A stretch of 64,000 bases of DNA, taken from NCBI GenBank assembly GCA_963840665.1, contig CAWIZO010000011.1, positions 310,001 to 374,000 of the forward strand, in the 5' to 3' direction. This DNA comes from DATFTE01 sp963840665. Its GTDB lineage: Bacteria > Acidobacteriota > Terriglobia > Terriglobales > Acidobacteriaceae. This document shows positions 1 to 8,129 of this stretch, piece by piece. The notes below the pieces were generated by a model. That model made no database searches, had not been told where the DNA came from, and saw nothing but the letters and a program-made list of their open reading frames with translations. A program made the position numbers and the translations under genes. How positions within the stretch are numbered: the first letter of the stretch is position 1; the number at the start of each line of letters is the position of its first letter.

Positions 1-1
1 G

Positions 2-685
2 ATCTCGGAGCGAGTTCCCAATGCCAAACTCATCATTGCGGGAGGAGATCATCCGCGAACGGCCGGGTATGTTGCATCCATAGCACAGCGCTTCAAAGGC
101 GACCCTCGCGTGGAATTTACAGGCTACGTTCCGGAAGAAAGAGTTCCTGAAATGTTCGGGAGCGCGTCGGTCGCGGTGATGCCCTACTCCTCTGCTACCG
201 GCTCGAGCGGGATTGCACACTTTGCCTGCGCGTATGGAGTGCCGATTGTCTGCGCCGATATCACGGATTTTCGCGAGATGGCAAAAGACGAACACCTGGC
301 AATCGATTTTTATCAACCCGGCAACGCTCAAGATTTGGCGGACCGCGTCACGGCGCTATTAAAGTCTCCCGAGCAACAACGCGCTATGGCTGAGCAGAAT
401 TTTTCTGTAGGGCTGCGCATGACGATGCCACAGATCATCAGTCAATATCTACGTCACTTCGATCGTGAACGCCGTGCTGTGACTTTGCGGCGCATGGCGA
501 GACTTCGTACGTGGCCCAGTTGGATACCGTGGAGATTCCTGGTTGGCCGCACGATGGGTAACAGCTTCAATTGGTCAGATCGCGCCGCGTTCACCATGAG
601 CGCAAGACCGCCTCAGCGGGAGCTCTCCCGCGAGGTCGCCGAGAATAATGGAAAGCCCAGCAGTGACGAAGTCGCGAAAGTCTAG
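2..685 (+). CDS. Glycosyltransferase family 4, C-terminal part (5' end outside window)
   Basis: The frame is open from the first bases of the window, so only the C-terminal GT-B lobe is present (about 227 residues). The segment AKLIIAGGD, then VEFTGYVPEERVPEMF, then the stretch SSGIAHFACAYGVPIV is the usual order of a GT4 nucleotide-sugar-binding domain; family members transfer a sugar from an NDP-sugar donor to a lipid or glycan acceptor. The last 70 residues are basic and without a recognised fold. With the flippase and beta-barrel protein downstream it fits an exopolysaccharide assembly locus. The family call is firm; the sugar and acceptor cannot be read from the sequence. The first ATG in frame (position 110) lies inside the domain and is not the real start. 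Confidence 0.85.
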   Translation: MSERVPNAKLIIAGGDHPRTAGYVASIAQRFKGDPRVEFTGYVPEERVPEMFGSASVAVMPYSSATGSSGIAHFACAYGVPIVCADITDFREMAKDEHLAIDFYQPGNAQDLADRVTALLKSPEQQRAMAEQNFSVGLRMTMPQIISQYLRHFDRERRAVTLRRMARLRTWPSWIPWRFLVGRTMGNSFNWSDRAAFTMSARPPQRELSREVAENNGKPSSDEVAKV

Positions 686-742
686 GGCCGCGATAGGGAG
701 GATACGCGTACCTGAAGCGTTCCTCCCCCCTCACGAACGAAC

Positions 743-2035
743 TCAATAGTAGGTGAAATTAAGCTCATCGAGAAACGCTGTGTAAGCTTGCTGGGTCGAG
801 TCGCCATCCATCTGATAGTTGACCGTGATCCCGTACCAACCTACCGCCGAGAACGGACCGTAATACTGATTGATGGTGTTCTTCACGCCGTTCAGCGTGA
901 TGGATTGATACAACAACTGATTATCGGAGGTCCGCTGCACCTGGATGATCAGGTGATTCCATGCGTTCTCCAGCGGATTGCATGCAATGCCCGTTGGCAC
1001 CCATTTCGCAGAGACGTTGTTCCATACATCCCACTCGTGCCCGCCACCGACGCGGCATTCATGGCCCCAGGTAAATCCGAGGTTATTAAAGAACTGGTTA
1101 ACGTCGAATTCCAGAGCCTGCGCGTTTTCCAGATTCGTTCCGTAGAAGTAAACGTCGTAGGTGAAATTGCTGAGAGTCGGAACCAGAGTATGACTGGTGT
1201 CGGGAAGACCCTGCGAAGAAAAATCTCCGATCAGGTGGTTGTTCCACAGCACGTCGGCGTAAGGAGTGGTGCCGCCAATGTTGAATTGCGTCGCCTTGCC
1301 ATCAAGCGATGGAGACGAGATTCCTTGCGTCAAAGACCACGTGACTCCCGAACCGCAGGAAGTGCAGTCCTGGTAAGAAGGCGGAAGCTGGCCGTAGCCG
1401 GTCCATCCCGCACTGTTCTGAAGGTTGTAGAAGGTCTTGCCGTTGCCGCTGCTGGTAACGGTAATCGTCACCGGAGCGACGTTTGCGCCTCCACATTTAT
1501 CCCACTCTTCGACCACCGTGTTGTAGGTGCCGGGGCTTAGGGTAAGAGTGGTGTTCAGGCTGGCACCATTGGTGACATACGCCAATTGGTAGGGCGCGGT
1601 ATAGATGCCCATCGATGCGACGCCCAGAGAGCAACTGCTGGAAGCCGTGGCCACGAAATTCACCTGGGAACCGACTTGGCTGTTATTGGCGGGCGAAGTG
1701 ACGAACACGCCGCTGCCACTGTTGACGGTGACCGTGACGGGAGTGGTGGCGGCTCCTCCGCAGTTGTCCCACTCTTCGACGACGGTGTTATAGGTTCCCG
1801 CCCCCAGGGTTAGGTACGTATCGAGACTTGCACCGCTCACCACATAGGCTAGCTGGTAGGGAGCGGTGTAGATCCCCATCGACGCCACTCCTGACGAACA
1901 ACTACTGCTGGCGGTCGCCGAGAAATGTACCGGCGAACCTGAGGTAGCGCCGTTGCCCGGTTGACTTACGTTGACGCCGGCGAAAGCGTGCAGTGTGAAA
2001 AGCACGCCAATACACAAGCAGCAAAATCCCTTCAT
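743..2035 (-). CDS. Secreted protein with two near-identical Ig-like repeats
   Basis: The 430-residue product has a cleavable signal peptide (hydrophobic stretch ending LHAFA). Two tandem domains of about 90 residues follow, at roughly residues 20-105 and 107-195. Each contains GVASMGIYTAPYQLAYV, TLTLSPGTYNTVVEEWD or its variant, and a CGG, and each ends in a PVT(I/V)TV strand, so they look like Ig-like beta-sandwich domains. The remaining 230 residues are rich in Asn, Trp and aromatic residues (for example GHECRVGGGHEWDVWNN) and may be a carbohydrate-binding jelly roll; this is inference. A GGGGGAG ribosome-binding site precedes the ATG. No catalytic motif is visible. Probably an extracellular or surface-attached protein. 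It is transcribed away from the phosphoesterase gene. Confidence 0.7.
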   Translation of the reverse strand: MKGFCCLCIGVLFTLHAFAGVNVSQPGNGATSGSPVHFSATASSSCSSGVASMGIYTAPYQLAYVVSGASLDTYLTLGAGTYNTVVEEWDNCGGAATTPVTVTVNSGSGVFVTSPANNSQVGSQVNFVATASSSCSLGVASMGIYTAPYQLAYVTNGASLNTTLTLSPGTYNTVVEEWDKCGGANVAPVTITVTSSGNGKTFYNLQNSAGWTGYGQLPPSYQDCTSCGSGVTWSLTQGISSPSLDGKATQFNIGGTTPYADVLWNNHLIGDFSSQGLPDTSHTLVPTLSNFTYDVYFYGTNLENAQALEFDVNQFFNNLGFTWGHECRVGGGHEWDVWNNVSAKWVPTGIACNPLENAWNHLIIQVQRTSDNQLLYQSITLNGVKNTINQYYGPFSAVGWYGITVNYQMDGDSTQQAYTAFLDELNFTYY

Positions 2036-2366
2036 GCTTACTCCCCCATTTATTTTTTAAGCTACTGTATGCGGCTAGGAACGCGATCCAGAGACTACAC
2101 AGGCTGTACAGGAGGTCTTGCCGACGCGAGAACAGAGGCCACCCGAAAACCTAACGCGAGTACTCAGCGAATATTGACGCCGAGGGTAATACAGTGATTT
2201 CCGACGGTCAATGAGGGGAACACCTTAACAAGTTTTACGCGTATGCGAAGAGTCATCAGCGAACGTTTCCCAACTTGCTGGTAAGGCTCAGCGGGAGCCA
2301 ACCACTTTGTCATTCCAGAACATCCTAAGCGAGCTTTCAGGGGCGACCGAAAACGGAGGAGCGTGA
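2036..2366. other. Divergent intergenic region
   Basis: This 331-base gap separates two divergently transcribed genes and so should hold both promoters. Ribosome-binding sites are visible at each edge (GGGGGAG for the minus gene, GGAGGAG for the plus gene). I see no convincing -35/-10 pair, repeat or RNA structure, and the short frames in it look spurious. Confidence 0.5.
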
Positions 2367-3839
2367 ATGACAAATGCCATCAAGCGGTGCCTGGGTCTTT
2401 TACTGTGCGCGTGGACGCTGGTGTGGTGCGGCTGCCACGGATTAAGTAAAGGGACTCCCAACACCGGTCCGCAGAGCGTGCAAGCCATCAACCACATCAT
2501 TCTGATGGCCCAGGAAAACCGCTCGTTCGACCACTATTTCGGCGCGCTGCCTGCCTATTGGGCTGCGAACGGCTTTGCGTCCCAGCAATTCGATGGGTTA
2601 CCGCAATTCAGTTCGTCTGGCGGGACTGCACCTTCGAACCCGGGTTGCGATCCAAATTTTCCCTTCGACCCGACATCGGGAACAATTCAGGATTGTGTTT
2701 TCGATCAGAACAATCCGGTGACGTCGTTTCACATGATTTCTGCATGCGTGGAAGATCCGAGCCCTTCCTGGAACGAAAGTCATGTGGACTGGAATTACGC
2801 TAATCAGACCGGCGCTGTGTCACCGCCGTACGTTGGAAATGGATTCGTTTGGACTGCCGGGCACGACGCTCGCTACAACCAGCCGCCATTCTTTGACACG
2901 ATCGGCATGCGAGCCATGGGCTACTACGACTCCTCGGATTTGCCGTACTACTACTTCATGGCTTCGAGTTTCGCGACGTCGGACCGTTGGTTTTCTCCTG
3001 CCATGGCAAACACGCAGGTGAACCGAATGTACATGCTGGCAGCGACGTCGCACGGCCATGTTTATCCCCTCACGGCCACAAGTGGGCAACTCACCGATAA
3101 GACCATCTTTGAGTTGCTGGATGAAAACAACATCACGTGGAAAGATTACGTGGTTGATCCCAGCCCGACGGCACTTCAGGGCAGCGCCTTTGACATGTTT
3201 GCCTACTCAGGATCGCATAGCCAGAATGTTGTACCGATCAGCCAATACATGACCGACGTGGCGAATGGCACGCTGCCTTCGGTAGCAATTATCGATCCGG
3301 GATATTCGAACGGGTTGGATGAGCACGGGGTCTCAGACGACTCTTCTCCGGGAGGGAGCGTGCAAGTGGGCTCGCAGTACGTCTCCACACTGATCAATGC
3401 ATTGATGACGAGTTCGTCGTGGAAGGATTCGGTGTTTATTCTCACCTACGACGAGTTCGGAGGATTCTACGATCACGTTCCTCCGCAGCCGATGCCGCCT
3501 CCAGACAGCTTCACGCCATCCGATTTGCAGCCGGGGGATATTTGCATTGCGTCCACTTCGCCAGCCACTTGCCATTTTGATTACACGGGATATCGCATTC
3601 CACTGATAGTCGTTTCTCCCTTTACCAAGAAGAACTACGTATCCCATACGGTGGCGGACTACACCGCTGTGCTGAAGTTGATTGAGACCAGGTTCAACCT
3701 TCCTAGCCTCACCGCGCGCGATGCTGCTCAGCCCGACATGACAGAGTTCTTCGACTTTGTGAATGTCCCGTGGGCCACGCCACCCACGCCGCCGGCGCAG
3801 CCGGTGACTGCGCCGTGCTATGTGAATATGGTGCCGTAG
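2367..3839 (+). CDS. Phosphoesterase family protein (phospholipase C / acid phosphatase type), lipoprotein
   Basis: The 490-residue product belongs to the phosphoesterase family that includes bacterial phospholipase C and AcpA-type acid phosphatases, metal-dependent enzymes cutting phosphate mono- or diesters outside the cytoplasm. The N-terminal signature QENRSFDHYFG (about residue 50) and the C-terminal signature DEFGGFYDHVPP (about residue 365) are both present and supply the expected metal ligands. The first 25 residues form a hydrophobic signal ending in WCGCHG, which suggests a lipoprotein. A strong GGAGGAG site precedes the ATG. Length is normal for the family. Substrate cannot be assigned; phosphate scavenging from lipids is a reasonable guess. 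Confidence 0.88.
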   Translation: MTNAIKRCLGLLLCAWTLVWCGCHGLSKGTPNTGPQSVQAINHIILMAQENRSFDHYFGALPAYWAANGFASQQFDGLPQFSSSGGTAPSNPGCDPNFPFDPTSGTIQDCVFDQNNPVTSFHMISACVEDPSPSWNESHVDWNYANQTGAVSPPYVGNGFVWTAGHDARYNQPPFFDTIGMRAMGYYDSSDLPYYYFMASSFATSDRWFSPAMANTQVNRMYMLAATSHGHVYPLTATSGQLTDKTIFELLDENNITWKDYVVDPSPTALQGSAFDMFAYSGSHSQNVVPISQYMTDVANGTLPSVAIIDPGYSNGLDEHGVSDDSSPGGSVQVGSQYVSTLINALMTSSSWKDSVFILTYDEFGGFYDHVPPQPMPPPDSFTPSDLQPGDICIASTSPATCHFDYTGYRIPLIVVSPFTKKNYVSHTVADYTAVLKLIETRFNLPSLTARDAAQPDMTEFFDFVNVPWATPPTPPAQPVTAPCYVNMVP

Positions 3840-3848
3840 ATCACGGCA

Positions 3849-4679
3849 TCATTTGTTCGGATTTGCGGTGATGGAGGTGGCGCGATAGTGGGAGCCATCG
3901 AAGAGGGCCGCCACCGAGACCTCGGAGCCCTCGTGTACCTGCTCTCCAACGGGCGTGCGGCTCTGGTCGAAGGAGATTTCGTAAGTCTTCTTATCGCGCG
4001 GGTCCGTTAACACCAGAACTCCGGAGTGCACGTCGAGGTAGGCGACACTACCTGAAAACGTGAACGTGGCTCCCGGCAATGCTTGAATAACCAACTGGCG
4101 CGCAACATCATTTCCGTGGCCCTCGCTTGAGAACTTCGCCGTGACCAGAGCTCCCTCTTTCAGGTCTGCGATGGAATACGCGGGACCTTTCTCTGCGCCC
4201 GATACGGCTGTCGCGGACGACACTCGCAACTTAACTGGCTGGGAAGCGAGAGCGTCGCGAATGATGATCTCGCCCCTCCCAGAGTCGTAGCTGAGCACCT
4301 GACCACTGGCCTCACCCGTGGTTGAGTGTCCGAAGACATGGATACTCTGCGCAAAGACGTCAGACCCATCCAAGCGAGTTTCGACCGAGACGTGATCTTC
4401 TTTACGAAGATCGTGGAGAGCGACCGGTGTGCCGTCACGGAAGATGCGGGTGCGAGGGTCAAAGAGAATCTTCATCGTCTGCTTGCTGCCGAAGACGCGG
4501 ACGGTGAGCTCGTCGCGGACAAGGTCCAACTTCGTGACGGTGCCTCCGATGATTGTCGGCTTGCCTTTCAGTGGCGCGGGGCGCTGGTCGGGGAGTGAGA
4601 CCGGCGTGGAAGACGTCACTGGGGAGGACTGCGCAAACGTCAGAGTTGATAAGAAAGCAAACATCAGCAAACGCTTCAT
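3849..4679 (-). CDS. Secreted DUF5666-like protein
   Basis: The chosen start gives 276 residues beginning MKRLLMFAFLSTLTFA, a clean signal peptide, with GGAG seven bases upstream. An upstream in-frame ATG at 4790 would add 37 basic residues before the signal and is less likely. The mature part has about three repeats of a small beta-rich unit, seen as GGTVTKLDLVRDELTVRV, SGQVLSYDSGRGEIIIRD and SGSVAYLDVHSGVLVLTD, each followed by charged strands. This is the pattern of DUF5666, an OB-like domain of unknown function. It converges with the phosphoesterase gene, nine bases away. Function unknown; periplasmic location is inferred from the signal. Confidence 0.7.
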   Translation of the reverse strand: MKRLLMFAFLSTLTFAQSSPVTSSTPVSLPDQRPAPLKGKPTIIGGTVTKLDLVRDELTVRVFGSKQTMKILFDPRTRIFRDGTPVALHDLRKEDHVSVETRLDGSDVFAQSIHVFGHSTTGEASGQVLSYDSGRGEIIIRDALASQPVKLRVSSATAVSGAEKGPAYSIADLKEGALVTAKFSSEGHGNDVARQLVIQALPGATFTFSGSVAYLDVHSGVLVLTDPRDKKTYEISFDQSRTPVGEQVHEGSEVSVAALFDGSHYRATSITANPNK

Positions 4680-4819
4680 GGATGCTCCATTCGACAGACG
4701 TCGAAGCCTCTTTTTGATGCCAGGTTTGGCCCTCGAAGAGGTCCGAAAAGCCTGAAAAAATGCTGCCTTTAGGCCAACAGGGAACGACACGGGGGCATCG
4801 AATATAGGCGTAAAACCCT

Positions 4820-6058
4820 ATGCCGAAATCGCTTCAGAAGGATCCCGCTCCCGTATTCACCCTGGCAGTTTTCCTTATGGCCTTTGCCTGCAATCCAGCA
4901 TGGGCTGGCGATCTGCGGATCAACATCCCCAGGCGAAGCGAGATGACCCCGGTGCAAAAGCTGAACCGGGATGGGGTGGAAGCGGTGCGGAAGCGGCAGT
5001 ACAAGAAAGCGGAGAACCTGTTTTATAAGGCCTATCTTTTTGATCCGGACGATCCGTTTACGCTGAACAATCTGGGGTACATCTCAGAACTGGAAGGCCA
5101 GGTTGACCGCGCGGCGAAGTTTTATCAACTCGCATCGCAGCAGGCGGGTGACGCGGTTATCGATCAGGCCAGCGCGTCGGGCCTGAAGGGCAAGCCTCTG
5201 CGAGACGTAATCGGTGAAGTGCAGGATGCGAACATGCGGATCAACCAATCGAACGTCGAGGCTCTCCGTCTCTTGTCGAAGGGGCGTGCGCAGGAGGCCC
5301 AGACGTTGCTCGACGGCGCCGAGAAGCTGGATCCAAAAAACCCGTTTACCTTGAACAACCTTGGTCTCGCGAAAGAGATGCAAGGCGAACTACCGGAGGC
5401 CTTGAAGTACTACACTGCGTCCGCCGGGCTGAAGTCGGAACAGCCCGTGGTGGTGACGTTGAATGCGAGATGGCGCGGCAAACCGGTGAGCGAGATGGCA
5501 GAGGATAGCGCGAAGAAAATTCGTGCACGCTTGAGCGAGCCGGAGAGTCCCGAGGTTCGCGCGGCGGAATTGAATCTGCGCGGAGTCTCCGCGGTGAACC
5601 GGAACGACTGGTCGCTGGCGGCGCAGGATTTCAGTGAGGCCTACCGCTTGAATCCAAACAATGCTTTTTCGCTGAATAATCGCGGGTTCCTTGCGGAGAT
5701 GGAGGGTGATCCCGAGACCGCGCAAGACTTCTATCAAAGGGCGAAAGATGCAGAGGGTGATGGTGCCAGGGTCGGCGTCGCCAGCCGAAGCTGGGCTGAG
5801 GGCATGAGATTATCGGCAGTGGCCGACGATGCGGACCAGAAAATCGATCAGCAGTTCGAAGCGCAGAAGGTAGCTCGGCGCAACCAAACCGGTCCCATTC
5901 AACTGAAGCGGCGCGACAATACGCCGGTGGTCGAGCCGCCCGTGCCGGTGCAGCAGCCCGAAAATTCTCCTTCGGTCGGACCGCCTCAGCCGCCCATCCC
6001 GCAATTGGAGCCACCGAAGCCGCAGAACGACAATCCGAATGACCAGCCTCATCGATAG
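4820..6058 (+). CDS. Secreted TPR protein made of three copies of one module
   Basis: The 412-residue product has a signal peptide (cleavage near NPAWAGD). A module of about 115 residues then occurs three times, near residues 50-155, 160-265 and 268-350. Each copy has TPR helices with a recognisable core (PFTLNNLGYISELEGQ, PFTLNNLGLAKEMQGE, AFSLNNRGFLAEMEGD) followed by a linker containing a short G-K or related turn and an acidic helix. The last 60 residues are rich in Pro and Gln and probably disordered. TPR units mediate protein contacts, so this is likely a periplasmic scaffold or adaptor. It lies opposite the flippase and the large TPR/barrel gene and may serve the same export pathway; that is inference. 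No clear ribosome-binding site. Confidence 0.75.
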   Translation: MPKSLQKDPAPVFTLAVFLMAFACNPAWAGDLRINIPRRSEMTPVQKLNRDGVEAVRKRQYKKAENLFYKAYLFDPDDPFTLNNLGYISELEGQVDRAAKFYQLASQQAGDAVIDQASASGLKGKPLRDVIGEVQDANMRINQSNVEALRLLSKGRAQEAQTLLDGAEKLDPKNPFTLNNLGLAKEMQGELPEALKYYTASAGLKSEQPVVVTLNARWRGKPVSEMAEDSAKKIRARLSEPESPEVRAAELNLRGVSAVNRNDWSLAAQDFSEAYRLNPNNAFSLNNRGFLAEMEGDPETAQDFYQRAKDAEGDGARVGVASRSWAEGMRLSAVADDADQKIDQQFEAQKVARRNQTGPIQLKRRDNTPVVEPPVPVQQPENSPSVGPPQPPIPQLEPPKPQNDNPNDQPHR

Positions 6059-6067
6059 ATGAGGCTG
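6044..6067. terminator. Perfect 10-bp hairpin between convergent genes
   Basis: CAGCCTCATC and GATGAGGCTG form a perfect 10-bp stem around a GATA loop. The structure overlaps the stop codon of the TPR gene and lies 22 bases past the flippase stop on the other strand. There is no T-run, so it may be a weak bidirectional terminator or an mRNA-stabilising hairpin. Confidence 0.45.
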
Positions 6068-6088
6068 TGATCCGATTACGGTAAAACC

Positions 6089-8104
6089 CTAAAGATTGCT
6101 GGGCAGGTAAGTCTGAATCTCGGACTCAGGGTTGTAGGCGACGTGGCGGACGAGGTTCCTGCCGTATCGCAGAAGAGTTGCGAAGCTGGTCCTGTACCAG
6201 CAGCACTCCGTCATCTTCGGTGACAGTCCACAGATGAATCGGAAGCGGGTGCAGACCGCGGCTGGCGCAGCCAACATGCTGGCAGCGATGCGGTGATTGC
6301 CGTCGAGAATGGTCCAGGGGCCGTGTTCGTCTACCCCGATGAGCAGGACGGTGCTGTCCATGTCATCGCGCTGGATGTCTTGCCCCAATCGCTGCAGTTT
6401 GAGAAAAAACTCATCCTCCGCCCTCTTCTCCAGGCGCTGGCGGGCCTGCTTGCTGATCTCGGTTAAATAGAAATTGCCCTGCGCGATCTTCCGCCATTGC
6501 GCGCGGGGAAAGACGCGGATTTTGGACAGATTCTCGTGGGTCAGCTCGACTTCGAACCAGCGAGTGTCGGGCGGTAGTTCTCTCCACATGGCGCCACGCC
6601 GCAAGAACAGCAGGCTGCGGCGTAAATTGTTCTCTCGCTCATCACTCAAGTCTGGCGCCAACACCAGATGCCCCAGCGTTTGGCGATAGGGGTCGAATTC
6701 AGGATGGTGAAATTCGTTCTTGAGAAATTCCGCAATTACTTCATGCTGCGGGAGGGGTCTGCCTATACGAAGGGCGCCAACCCTATCGGGTTCGGTTCCC
6801 TCTTGCGTGCCTATGGAGCGGAGAACGGGAATGAGAACGACAACCAGTAAGAAGAGCATCAGGGCTAACTGCACCAGAATCACCTGTTGCAGCGAATCGT
6901 GGAACCAATGGATTCCAAGCACCAACGCGCCGCTAAAAGCCAATTGCAGCCAGCCTGTGTTAGCAATTTTGCGCGACATTTCGTAGGCGATGATCACTGC
7001 GCTCAGCGAGTACACTCCAGTCGCGAGCGCATACAGAATCAGCAAATGCCCGATCGAGCCATATCGCGAGAGCTCGAATTGGGCACCGAACATGACTTTC
7101 CAAAAGAAGCCCGGCACCACCGACAGGCCGAAAATCACAACGCCCACGATCAGAAGAACGAGCAGCAGGGAAGTGAAGAGAACCGATCGCCCTGCGCGAT
7201 CTCCGGTACGTGATGCGGCCGAGACGGGGAACATCGTGCTGACAACCGACCATGCGCACATGTTGACGAAGCGGCCCACCAGGGCCACCGCTGCGTAGAG
7301 CCCGGCTTCTTCCGACGCGAAGAAGTGTTTGACCAGAACAATGTCGAAATTATTGATGACGACTTGTCCGGCGAAAAATACGATAGCCTGCAGTCCTTCG
7401 CGGAAGGATGTCGGGACTGTAAGCCCTTTCGTAAATTCGACGCCCGAACGGGGCGCCGCGAACAGATAGGCAAGAATCACAGCGGCCACGCTGGCGAGGA
7501 TCGCACCTCTGACTCCCAATCCAGCTTTGATGAGAAAGAATGCGCCGCCCAGCCGGACCAGTCCCTCGACAATCAGGTTGATCGCAAGAAGGGGGAACGC
7601 ATAGGTTCCCTGCATGCAGCCGCGGCGGGCGCCCAGAGGAATGTAGAAAGCGGTTCCCACGGCCAGCAGCACGATCAGAAAAGTGTCAGGAAGGTTCAGG
7701 TAGCCGGCAATCAGGCTACGCCCAATGATCATCAGGAGAGCGATGCCGATTCCAAAGCGCCAAGCTTTCGCGTGAAGGCCCTTGTATACAGCGCCTTTTT
7801 CGATGAGTGCCTCGTGATTCGCGACTAACTTTGCGCAAACGATCTGAAAGGAAAGTGTCACAGCCGACATCAACATCAGTAGGGTGTAGACGGCTGTAGC
7901 TTGTCCGAAGCCTTCGGGGCCAAGCAAACGGGCGACGGCGACGTTGTAGACCAGATTGGCGACACCCACCAAGCCCGATCCGGCCAGGAGGATCAGGCTT
8001 CCGCTAACAATGCGAGCGCGCGCAGAACTTGAAGGAGGCAGCAAAATGGGTTCTTGAGGTCCTTTGACAACTACGGCTTCGTTGTGGCGCGAATTCATAT
8101 GCAA
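6089..8104 (-). CDS. Oligosaccharide flippase with C-terminal ParB-like domain
   Basis: The first 430 or so residues are a polytopic membrane protein with about 12 helices and the start VYNVAVARLLGPEGFGQA typical of Wzx/MATE-like (MVF superfamily) polysaccharide flippases, which move lipid-linked sugars across the inner membrane. Residues 450-671 are soluble and not part of a usual flippase. This part contains TILDGNHRIAASMLA near residue 600, the signature of ParB/sulfiredoxin-like domains (compare DGxHRxxAA). The fusion is uninterrupted by stops. The start at 8104 and a second ATG at 8098 are equally possible; neither has a good ribosome-binding site. It follows the large TPR/barrel gene by 25 bases, so the two are probably one operon. 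The flippase call is firm; the role of the tail is unknown. Confidence 0.82.
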   Translation of the reverse strand: MHMNSRHNEAVVVKGPQEPILLPPSSSARARIVSGSLILLAGSGLVGVANLVYNVAVARLLGPEGFGQATAVYTLLMLMSAVTLSFQIVCAKLVANHEALIEKGAVYKGLHAKAWRFGIGIALLMIIGRSLIAGYLNLPDTFLIVLLAVGTAFYIPLGARRGCMQGTYAFPLLAINLIVEGLVRLGGAFFLIKAGLGVRGAILASVAAVILAYLFAAPRSGVEFTKGLTVPTSFREGLQAIVFFAGQVVINNFDIVLVKHFFASEEAGLYAAVALVGRFVNMCAWSVVSTMFPVSAASRTGDRAGRSVLFTSLLLVLLIVGVVIFGLSVVPGFFWKVMFGAQFELSRYGSIGHLLILYALATGVYSLSAVIIAYEMSRKIANTGWLQLAFSGALVLGIHWFHDSLQQVILVQLALMLFLLVVVLIPVLRSIGTQEGTEPDRVGALRIGRPLPQHEVIAEFLKNEFHHPEFDPYRQTLGHLVLAPDLSDERENNLRRSLLFLRRGAMWRELPPDTRWFEVELTHENLSKIRVFPRAQWRKIAQGNFYLTEISKQARQRLEKRAEDEFFLKLQRLGQDIQRDDMDSTVLLIGVDEHGPWTILDGNHRIAASMLAAPAAVCTRFRFICGLSPKMTECCWYRTSFATLLRYGRNLVRHVAYNPESEIQTYLPSNL

Positions 8105-8129
8105 GTGTGAAATCGAACGGCGGTCGCAC

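Noticed and set aside
788..1540. Long plus-strand frame opposite the Ig-repeat gene
   Set aside because: It is the shadow of the minus-strand gene, which has a signal peptide, repeats and ribosome-binding site; the plus frame has none of these.
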